Below are positions 55,649-64,000 of a stretch of DNA of 64,000 bases, piece by piece. The DNA comes from Craterostigma plantagineum. Its lineage: Eukaryota; Streptophyta; Magnoliopsida; Lamiales; Linderniaceae. Position numbers and translations under genes: made by a program. The stretch's first letter is position 1, and every line of letters starts with the position of its first letter. Location of the stretch: the NCBI GenBank assembly GCA_027422505.1, contig JAPQWV010000017.1, positions 18,787,501-18,851,500 on the forward strand, given 5' to 3'. The notes under the pieces were generated by a model, which did no database searches, was not told the DNA's origin, and worked only from the letters and a program-made list of their open reading frames with translations.

Positions 55649-56396
55649 TTTTTTTGGTAAAAATGATGTTTTCATTTACCAACCTTCGCAATGTATTTGT
55701 ACATCAACCGTACCTATCGACAGGTATAAGAACGAATATATCTAAACAAACTAGACTTGGCTATTTTTTTCACTCCACTAAAAGTCCTCAGCCTCTCTTT
55801 CACCTCGCAAATGATTAGCCTGGCAAGCTGATCCCCATTCCTCCATTCCAGCTCAGAGTGAATTCTGTGATTCCTTTCATACAAGATATAATAAAGCGTA
55901 GCAGAAAGGCAGGCCATACGAATTCCTTGATGTATATTTCATTTGCCTCCCTCAGTTTTTATCCAATTTATCAGCTCCTCGAACCCACCCAAAGTCCCAT
56001 TGATGCATACCCAGTCTGCCAACTTTAGGAGCAGTTGTTGGCAGAATGAGCATTCCAGGAATAGATGCTCAATTGTTTCCACTGAACTACCACATAACCG
56101 GAAACTGGGTTAAGAACATTGAGCCCCCAACTGATTAATCTGTCTGATGTTAATATTCTCTTTTGCACCATTAACCAGACAAAAAACGAGTGCTTAGGGG
56201 AGTTGAACTTATTCCATATTGCTTTACAATAAGGAAAAGCTGGCTGAGTCACTTTCAGCCACTGATATCCAGTTCGAACAGAATATTTCCCATCTGACGA
56301 GTATAACCATTTCTGATCCGCATAGCCCTCTCTGAAGCTGCCCTTTAGGCTATGTAATTTTTTCCAATGCCAACAAGAGTCCATAGCCGGTTCATT
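55649..56396 (-). mobile_element. 5'-truncated LINE
   Basis: A 748-bp insert flanked by a 14-bp TSD, ATGAGGCAGTCTTT (55635-55648 and 56397-56410). The left edge is a T-run, the poly(A) tail of a minus-strand insertion. The minus frame 56384-56025 carries the zinc-binding region typical of the end of plant LINE reverse transcriptases (SPKHSFFVWLMVQKRILTSD, then RLISWG). The RT itself is missing, as expected for 5' truncation. It lies in intron 1 of the hydrolase pseudogene. Confidence 0.88.
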
Positions 56397-56873
56397 ATGA
56401 GGCAGTCTTTCTTTTCTTTTTCATCTTTCATTTGTGATAGGTAATAGGAGATGATGATGATTTCACTTGAAGTTCTTGAATGAACAGTCCCTCGTTTATT
56501 CTTTCTGGGCAATTAGTTTGTAGAGTATAGAGATGAAATTCGATAAAATCGAAACGTCAACCAATGATTTCGAAGGTTGAGTTTACGAAAAAGTGCATAA
56601 TGAGTAGCTGCGTGACACTGGATAGTAGGGACGACAACGATCCACTGGTCCTCCATTGTTTCGACAGGTTTGTTATCTCTCAATCTCGGTTATTTCATTC
56701 TACTTTAGGACACGAAGAACATCGAATAATATTACCATATTTTGCTTCATAAAGTTTGATGTTTGCATTGTATTAATCAGCTTTTGCTTGGAATGGATGA
56801 GTGTTTATCCGTTGTTAGAGTACAACGGTCTGGAGACTTGGGCCGTCGATATTCGGGGGTTTCTCCAATTCAG

Positions 56874-57206
56874 GTGTACCTTCTTCATTTCTCTATTCTT
56901 TAATTTTAACTTCTGCAAAAAAAAGGGCTCTAAATGAATTTGTTGGATAAGCTCAATATTTGTGGACTTAGAAGAAGAAAAACAAAACAAAACAAAACAA
57001 CTATGAAATACAAAAGGAAGACACGCACAATAGCAGCCAAGTAAGTCCAAGAATTAAGAAAAAGAGAAGCCAAATAAAAAACGTTTTCTATAGCCGAAAG
57101 AAAGAAATATAAGAGGAGAAGTCAAGATATGCAGCAAATGATATATACGCATGATATAGCAATAGTTATCCTCACGCTAGTATATGCTAACTATATATCT
57201 TATATA
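56874..57206. other. Hydrolase intron 3 with a possible LTR scrap
   Basis: TGTTGGATAAGCTCAATATT at 56941 resembles the start of the copia LTR at 48009 (TGTTGACTAAGCTCAATAAA), but the similarity fades within about 30 bases and no end was found. Otherwise A-rich, non-coding. Confidence 0.3.
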
Positions 57207-57921
57207 TAGGGGTGGTTCGGTAAGGTATACCGTATCAAAACTGTGATACCGTATACCGTACCGAAATTTTAGTATCGAAAAAAATCATACCAATACCATA
57301 CCAAACTTTCGGTATACCTTAAATTTCGATACGGTATGATATCGAATTTTCGGTATGGTATCGGTATCATACCTTCTATACCATTCACATGGAGGATTTT
57401 CTACCGCGTGTCTCGTAAATCGTTAATTCGTTGTTTTTGAATTTTTAGTCAATTCAAACTCCTTAGGTCCCAATAAGATGGATTATTAATACCAAATTTT
57501 CCAAAATAAAAAGATTTTTAATTCATAAAATAATCTTAAATAATTTACATAGTTTAGTCAGTTTCCTTAAAAAGACAAAGAAATTTACATAAATATGGTG
57601 GGCCTCTATAGTTAATGATTTATGGCTAAATAAATTCATGTAGTTCCTTAAAATATTTTTATCATTTTATATTTTTTTGAAATAATATAATATATGTACG
57701 TGTGTGTATATATATTATATTATAAATTTTAGTATTTCGGTATTCCGATATAATCGGTATACCTAAATTTTAAATTTTCATACCATTACCGTACCGAAAA
57801 TTTTCGGTACGGTATCATACCTTACCAAAAATTTCGGTATACCAAAATTTTCGATATTTTCGGTACGTTTCGATACGATAAGGACGATATATCGGTATTG
57901 CGGTATATTTCCCCACCCGTA
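57207..57921. mobile_element. hAT-like element A (GGTATACCG family)
   Basis: 715 bp. Starts TAGGGGTGGTTCGGTAAGG and ends TTTCCCCACCCGTA, with many GGTAT/ATACC repeats at both ends. Flanks are TA-rich, so the TSD cannot be verified. It is homologous along its length to element B (58926-60177) and holds the uninterrupted sequence CTCCTTAGGTCCCAATAAG. Confidence 0.75.
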
Positions 57922-58283
57922 TATATATATGCAATGAACGAGAATGTTACAAAAGAGGTGAGAAGAGTGAGTGAGTGGGAAAAAAAGTGAAGGCAAAAAA
58001 AAGAAATGCCATGTGCAAGTGTGTGAGAGAAAAAGGAGAAACACAAGTGGGTAAGTTTGAAAAAAAAAAATCTTCCTCCTCACCAAATTAATTACTCGTC
58101 CCTCGTAGAAATAGATTGATTATTCACAAAATATAAAACAACAGAATCAATTATGTGACTAGCTATCTAATTCAATATATTTATATATACTTTGAATGTG
58201 TTAGTTAAGTCTTAGGAATACCATGGCCCTATTGTTGTAATATAATACGTTTTCCCCCTACGCCTTACCGTAATTTCTTGCAG
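57922..58283. other. Hydrolase intron sequence
   Basis: Non-coding, A-rich; leads into the acceptor TTTCTTGCAG before exon 4. Confidence 0.5.
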
Positions 58284-58925
58284 AAGAATGACCGCCCTGC
58301 GACGTACGTAGCTTCAAAAAGGTTCCACCTTTACAAGGTTTTTCGATTTCTTCCTTATTTTAATTAGTGATTTCGTGATGCAATAATCAAATGGGACTTT
58401 GAAAAGTGTTGTTTCGTCTGTGTAATAATAATGATTATAGCTATGGAAAGCTCACATCAAGGAACTTTCCATTATTTATTAGATTTCTCGGGATTAACAA
58501 ATAGCCCATTCCGATGCTAATGCAGGTGAATAAACTGATTCTGAGAAACCCGAGTGTGTACTCCGATCGCAAGGGGTTCAAAAAGATACGGAAATGATCA
58601 TTGGCGTACGCAATGGTAAGCATATATCTGTACTCTTCTACTAAGGCTTAGGGCCAGGGGTGAATCAAAACCTGGCCAATTTGGTTGTACTTTTAATTCT
58701 ATCCCTCTATTTTGTTATAATAATTTCACTTTCTTTTTATAAATACTTATAATTATATATAATTTTATTAAATTATTATTTCTTTTATATATTTTAAATT
58801 ACAATTGACGAATATTATATATATTTAAATATCATAAACACACGAGCGTGCAGAAAATTCTGTTTTTTTATATCTCGCAATCCCACGACCTTTATTTTTC
58901 AAATTTTATCATCCACAGGCGTCAT

Positions 58926-60177
58926 TAGGGGTGGTTCGGTACGGTATACCATATCAAAACTGTGATACCGTATACCATACCAAAATTTCTGTATCGAAAA
59001 ATCATACCAATACCATACTAAAATTTCGGTATACCTTAAATTTCGATACGGTATCATGCCGGAATTTCGGTATGGTATCGGTATCATACCTTCTATGCCA
59101 CTCACACAGAGGGTTTTTTACCATGCGTGTCTCGTAACTCGTTATTCGTTGTTTTCGAATTTTTATTCAATTCAAACTCCTTAGACCATCTCCAACCGAA
59201 AAGCGCATTTCCAAACTCAAACGCATTCTCAAACTCAAAATGCAGTAATTCTTCTCCACCCGATAAACTAATTCGCAAACTTAAAAGACTACTATTGTAA
59301 TATTCTCTTCTATCTGATTTTTTAATATTACCCATGAAATTTACAACTTTACAATATAACCCATACTATTATTTTAAGTTCGATTGAAAAGACTAATTTC
59401 ACAAAATTAATAATACACTCAATATTTTTTCATGTAAAAGACGTAGAAAAAATAATTATTAATAACAGGAGTCCTTTTTATATATTTTTATTTATTTTTT
59501 ATTTTTATATGGGTACTTTAATAATTAAAAATAATAAAGGGTATTTATTGTAATTTTTAAAACATCAAACCCATATTATGGGATAACTCATATTCCCAAA
59601 ACACATATATGCGTTTAAAACAGGAGAGAGAAAATGAAAACGCATTTTGAGTTTGCGTTTGGTGTACGGTTGGAGAACTTTTAGTATATCTTTTGGGTTT
59701 TTGGGTATCGATTGGAGATGCTCTTAGGTCCCAATAAGATGGATTATTAATACCAAATTTTCCGAAATAAAAAGATTTTTAATTCATAAAATAAACATGT
59801 ATTTTGTATATCCTTTTGTTGTTTTAATGTAAATAAAATATGGTGGGCCTCAATAATCTTAGAAAGTTGGGTATAATTAATAATTTATGGGCTAAATAAA
59901 TTTATGAAGATCCTTATAATATTTTTATCCATTTTATATTTTTTTGAAATAATATAATATATGTATGTATATATATATATATATATATATTAAAAAATTT
60001 AGTATTTCGGTATTTCGATATAATCGGTATACCTAATTTTTAAAATTTCGTACCATTACCCGGTACGGTATCATACCTTACCAAAAACTTCGATGTACCA
60101 AAATTTTCTATATTTTTGGTACGTTTCGATACGATAAGGACGGTATATCGGAATTTCGATATATTTCCCAAGCCCTA
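58926..60177. mobile_element. hAT-like element B with a nested MITE, inserted in an exon
   Basis: Starts TAGGGGTGGTTCGGTACGG, ends CCAAGCCCTA; 8-bp TSD with one mismatch, GGCGTCAT (58918-58925) and GGCGTTAT (60178-60185). The left TSD starts at the last base of the acceptor CCACAG and runs seven bases into exon 6 of the hydrolase gene. About 540 bp of its length is the nested element at 59184-59723. Confidence 0.88.
59184..59723. mobile_element. PIF/Harbinger-like MITE nested in hAT-like element B
   Basis: Termini GACCATCTCCAACCGA and, inverted, GAGCATCTCCAATCGA, flanked by TTA (59181-59183, 59724-59726). The related element A has the same flanks without the insert (CTCCTTAGGTCCC at 57460-57472), which fixes the boundaries and the 3-bp TSD. 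Same terminus as 14634-15451. Confidence 0.9.
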
Positions 60178-60863
60178 GGCGTTATTGCTGAAAAGCATGC
60201 TGCATGCCCGTAAGATGGTTCGACGGTATATTACATGGCGAGAATCTTGGACCTGACAAACGTAAATTAGTTTGCATATCCATAACTAAAAATAACTGCG
60301 CAATAATGTCGGATCTGAGGGCTTTTTTGTAATTAAATATCAGGTGGGCCGCCTTCATTGCTTGTTGCCATGGTGGGAGGATTCCACGGTTTGCGATTTA
60401 ACAGAAAAGGTGTAAATTGAATAAAGAAATTATAATACGTATAAAAACACCGGTCGAATAAACTTCGGTCCTATTTTCTCAGGTGAAGCAAAACACGCTG
60501 ATTATATGCCGTGAGAGGGACAAAAACGGCGATTTTAAGATTGGCCGAGGCGATTTTTTTCATAGGTTTCTATAATAATTTGATATAGATCTGTTTCGGC
60601 GCTTTGATAATATTTCTATGTAATAATTGATATGAAATGCAGAGATTGGAGAAGGAAATGTGTGAGGCAAGTTTGGTGAAGATAGAGTGGTGAAGATAGT
60701 GGGATTTGGGCACATGCCTCATATCGACAAACCGAAACTAATTACAAAGCTGATATCGGAATTTTCGGTTGGTAATAATGCTATGGATTTACGGGCGAAT
60801 GCCGTTGTTAGTTACGACGAGGCGTCTTATGACATGGGCAAGTATGCTGTTAGAGAGGTTTGA

Positions 60864-61148
60864 GAAGGAATGATGCAAGAGTTTTTTTTTTCGTAGTTTC
60901 ATGGAAGCTATCCATATAAGTGCATTGTATATATGTGTGTTTGGAATAATTGTGGGTATTGAGATGATTTGGATGATAAGAATATCAGTTTTATTTTCAT
61001 ATAGGCAATGAGGCGAGTTTGGGGTATAGTTAATTACCGCCGTGCCTGTGACGAGCAAATGGAAGAAAATGCTAAAACTTAACCCCTTTATTCTTAGAAT
61101 AAATGAAAAATATTAAATTATCGCTTTTTCTCTCCAAACATCAACATT
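60864..61148. other. 3' flank of the hydrolase pseudogene
   Basis: No gene is seen. Confidence 0.5.
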
Positions 61149-61156
61149 GTATTCAC

Positions 61157-62419
61157 TAGGGGTGAAAACGAACCGAGCTGTTCGCGAACAGCTCGCTAAC
61201 AGCTCGGTCAAATCCGGCTCGAATTCGGTCAAACCGAGCTCGAGCCGAGCTCGAGCTAAATTTATACAGGCTCGATAGCTCGTCGAGCTTATCGAGCTCA
61301 ATTTATTTATTATTATGTTATTATAATATTATTATTAAAAAGCCCAAAATATGCATATTTTATAGAATACAAACCCTAATTCTAATTTCTACACATCAGC
61401 CGCAGCCTCCCTTCCCTACAGTCCATCCTCATTCCTCATTCATAAACACCCAGCACCAAACTCCACGTCAACAGCTTCTCTTCATATTATGGTGAGTTCA
61501 TTATCAAGCTTATAGCTTCTCAACTTTCGTAGTAACATAGGTAGAAGATTTGTAGTAATAAAACTATCTTTCGTGTTCGTATCTGTAATCTGATGACAAG
61601 TAAAAATCGATTCACCACAGTTTGCTTGATATAAACTAATCCCAAGACTTGGGGCGTATTTTCTTGCTTTTGAAGGCACCTTAATGTGCGTAAAGCTTCA
61701 TGAAAATGGAAAGTTAGTATTTGAAGTTGGGGATATTCATGCTTTTGTAGGAATTTGAGGCGTATGACAGATGCAATTATTTCAGAATTTTTGTACCAAT
61801 TAGAATTCAGTGCTCAATGTTCTGAGTATTTTCAGATTCTTGAGTTTTTTCAGCTGTCGATTAGAATTCATTGAGCTCGATGGGCTCATTACAGATGCTC
61901 GAAATTATGAGTATTTTGAGATCTTTTCTGACAAATGTTTTATTATGCAGGCCCCCAATTGTTGAAATGTTAAAATTCACTTTTAATTGGTGGTGAATGC
62001 AGGTGGTGAAGGAAGTGTTCAACTTTGAGCGAACTGATTTTGGTTGTTATTTGGAATTGAGAAATCATTTCTCTGTTTGGTTGGAATTATGTTGGAAACT
62101 GCAAGATGTGATTTTGGTTGTTTTTAATTGTGGGATTTCATTCTTCTATTCTGTTGGAGTTATGTAATTTATTCAAAAATCAGGAGATAATCGAGCTCAA
62201 GTGAAGCAGGATTGATTCGAGCCGAGCTCGAGCATTTCTAATTAAATTTGATGCAATTCGAGCCTTATTGAGCCGAGCTCGAGCAGCTCGATAAATAGTC
62301 GAGCCGAGCTCGAGCCTTGATCTTTTCTGTTCGACCGAGCTCGAGCCTGCCTTATACCTCATCGAGCCGAGCTCGAGCCTAGCCATGTTCGGGCTCGGCT
62401 CGGCTCGTTTTCAGCCCTA
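61157..62419. mobile_element. hAT-like element with a unique central segment
   Basis: 1,263 bp, termini TAGGGGTGAAAACGAACCG and, inverted, TAGGGCTGAAAACGAGCCG; perfect 8-bp TSD GTATTCAC at 61149-61156 and 62420-62427. Both ends are dense with GAGCTCGA repeats. The centre (about 61370-62190) is not repetitive and contains exon-like features: ATG followed by GTGAGT at 61488, and GAATGCAG followed by GTGGTGAAGG at about 61996. It has no transposase. Confidence 0.9.
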
Positions 62420-62429
62420 GTATTCACTA

Positions 62430-62797
62430 GAGCTATTCTCGGTTGCCCGCCATTTGGCGGGCCTTCATTTTTCAGGCCCGCCCCGCCCTATGGGTGGGCA
62501 TCGGGCCTGAAGGGCCTAGCCCGCCCAATTAAAAATTAAAAAAGGGAAAAATTAAAAATTAAATAAATAAAGTTAAAGATATAAGCTTGAAATTAATTAT
62601 ATTAAAATCTAATCTCGTTAATAATAAGTTTTTTATATTATTAAACTTGATTAAATTAAAAGTCGGAGCTAATGAAACACCTAGTGGAATAGAGGATCAC
62701 GTACACTGCCAGTCTTTAATGAGGTGACGTGGACTGTCGAAAGAACGATGACAATACGTACAAAACACACAAACACAGACATACATATATACACACA
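62430..62797. other. GC-rich hAT end fragment and gene-free sequence
   Basis: 62445-62525 has GGCGGGCC/GGCCCGCC repeats like one end of a plant hAT-like element; no partner end was found. The rest has no supportable gene. Confidence 0.4.
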
Positions 62798-63085
62798 CAG
62801 TGATGGACCTAGGATTTCAAGGTTGGAGGGGCAGCCCAACAGAGCGAAATTCTAAGGCTGGAGGGGCAACCCAGCCCACCCAAGCCCAAGCCTCTTTAGT
62901 TATAAAAAGCTAGAAAAAAAACCGACATGGGAATCAAACCCAAGCATTTAACTATAAGAACTTATATTCTTTGCGACAACCACTGGGGCAAAAGCATATT
63001 TACACTAATATTTGTTCTAACTATCCTGAAGAAAACGTTGGGGCTGGGGGCAACTGACCCCCCATGCCCCAACGTAGGTCCGTGC

Positions 63086-63088
<3 letters not shown>
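62798..63088. mobile_element. hAT-like MITE (CAGTGATGGA family)
   Basis: 291 bp, starts CAGTGATGGACCTAGG and ends GTAGGTCCGTGCCTG; flanked by TACACACA and CACACACA (7 of 8). Related to 11729-12015, with shared terminal sequence CCCCAACGTAGGTCCGT. Confidence 0.78.

Positions 63089-63147
<59 letters not shown>
63089..63147. repeat. (CA)n and (TA)n microsatellite
   Basis: CA repeat to about 63133, followed by TA repeat to about 63147. Confidence 0.95.
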
Positions 63148-63167
63148 GTCGCCTATATATATACTAG

Positions 63168-63266
63168 GTATGTTAATATACGATCGTGCGCGGCGACCTT
63201 CACCTAGTATATATATTATATATATACTAGGTGAAGGTCGCCGCGCACGATCGTATATTAACATAC
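63168..63266. repeat. 99-bp near-perfect palindrome
   Basis: Arms of 49 bp starting GTATGTTAATATACGATCG are exact reverse complements, with a single unpaired base at the centre (about 63217). There is practically no loop. Confidence 0.95.
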
Positions 63267-64000
63267 TTTATCAATTTTATTTAATCAAATAAGTAAGCAC
63301 TTCACGCGTTTTCAAAAGTAAACATAAATGAGTATAAAAAAATTTACTCATGAGAAAGAAAGTAAATTGAATTGTCAAATCAAGTTCCAAGCTAAGAGAA
63401 TTATTCAAATTGTACAAACAATATTGTTCCTCATTTGAATCAAAGAGTTGTAGTTGATAGTTCCAAAGCCAAAGTCCACGGACAAATATATCAAAATTCT
63501 GAGTTACTTACAATCTCGTTGTAGGCCATAGATCATACGTAATCCAACCATGATTTCGAATATTCTCATAAGATCACTCGCCAAAACGATTCAGTTCATA
63601 GTAGCATGTATTCATGTCAAGAAAATACAAACAAGCTCTTAGTTTGATTACAGCTGTCAACCTTAAAATCATACGTTACCGAGTTTAACCAATATTTCAT
63701 GCACATTATAGAGAACATTATCTTATTTGGGGGTTAGTAAACGGGAATTTGCAGCTTTACCAACCTATCTAAACAAAAGATACTGATTATAACGACTCGA
63801 TTTCATTGGCAGCAATTATGCCGCAAATGGTGAAGAAATGAACCGGCCCACAATGTGGACCGTGTCGATTATCAATTTCATATCCGCAGGACTTGCTTTT
63901 TCGATTGCCCGAAAGTGGATATATTAAATAATAATAATATTATATAATATATATTATATACTATATAATGAATGCTATAATTAATGATTTATAATATTAA
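63267..64000. other. Gene-free interval to the window edge
   Basis: AT-rich. A short open stretch near 63840-63926 (MWTVSIINFISAGLAF) could be an exon, but it is not recognisable and has no clear splice sites. Nothing else is supported. Confidence 0.4.

Larger units (their letters stand above)
47783..60863 (+). pseudogene. Alpha/beta-hydrolase gene, nine-exon pseudogene
   Basis: Scattered exons in correct order match plant alpha/beta-hydrolases of the plastid type: E1 47783-47980 (MGSAALGFPINRCSPRKLVV; KDPYARSLAQRIQSIPIK), E2 about 56524-56667 (ISKVEFTKKC, PLVLHCFDR), E3 56781-56873 (FCLEWMSVYPLLEYNGLETW), E4 58284-58337 (YVASKRFHLYK), E5 58441-58615 (LWKAHIK, NKLILRNPSVYSD), E6 58919-58925 plus 60186-60261, E7 60344-60409 (VGRLHCLLPWWEDSTVCDL), E8 60483-60565 (VKQNTLII), E9 60643-60863 (GFGHMPHIDKPKLITKLISE). 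Most edges have GT-AG sites. E5 has stops and has lost the GPSLG nucleophile-serine motif; E9 has a 13-14 bp duplication; E6 is split by an hAT-like element. The first exon begins like a transit peptide. Confidence 0.8.

Noticed and set aside
57778..58086. Minus-strand frame with a Phe/Leu-rich hydrophobic start
   Set aside because: It lies partly in hAT-like element A and partly in A/G-rich intron DNA; no conserved features.
62927..63292. Open frames reading through (CA)n as poly-Thr/His or poly-Cys/Val
   Set aside because: Microsatellite translation inside and beside a MITE.

Overview
This is a stretch of plant nuclear DNA, almost certainly from a eudicot. The evidence is spliced genes with GT-AG introns, plant-type LTR retrotransposons of both superfamilies, Mutator-like, hAT-like, PIF/Harbinger-like and Helitron-like DNA elements, and a plant mobile domain gene. 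I see no complete, clearly functional host gene. The window is a graveyard of host gene fragments buried in nested transposable elements, many of which can be bounded to the base by target-site duplications (TSDs).

Layout. 1-424: end of a Helitron-like element. 431-10585: a decayed Ty3/gypsy element of the Tat lineage (TSD ATTAT) with two RNase H domains, most of its RT deleted, and a large antisense gene near its 3' LTR. 10618-12068: two exons of an unrecognised host gene, with the Tat element just upstream of one exon, an hAT-like element in the intron and another inside the second exon. 12.1-24.1 kb: gene-poor, AT-rich DNA with hAT-like, Harbinger-like and Helitron-like elements, a minus-strand LTR element remnant, a 330-bp inverted repeat pair, a SINE-like tRNA head and a MAP kinase gene scrap. 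24179-32257 (minus): an intronless DEAH RNA helicase copy split by a young Ty3/gypsy chromovirus at 26503-32045 (TSD ATTCG). 32339-39368: a structurally complete Mutator-like element (9-bp TSD AAAGAGGTT) with two convergent genes, a three-exon MURA-type transposase and a five-exon plant mobile domain gene, plus arrays of short palindromes next to the terminal inverted repeats. 40.1-40.8 kb: shuffled fragments of another DEAH helicase. 41185-42724: a solo LTR. 43237-46371: an internally deleted sibling of the Mutator-like element.

46.6-60.9 kb: remains of a nine-exon alpha/beta-hydrolase gene whose promoter and first two exons were tandemly duplicated. Intron 1 of the downstream copy holds a Ty1/copia element (48009-55471), itself interrupted by a 2.3-kb solo LTR, and a truncated LINE. 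Further downstream are two related hAT-like elements; the second sits inside an exon and carries a Harbinger-like element for which the first supplies the empty site. 61.1-63.3 kb: more hAT-like elements and a near-perfect 99-bp palindrome.

The most interesting unit is the Mutator-like element: transposase and mobile-domain genes face each other as mudrA and mudrB do in maize MuDR, with an unusual hairpin array at its ends, a GC-rich minisatellite in front of the second gene, and a deleted sibling 4 kb away. All calls rest on reading the sequence and knowledge of the protein families; no database search was run.
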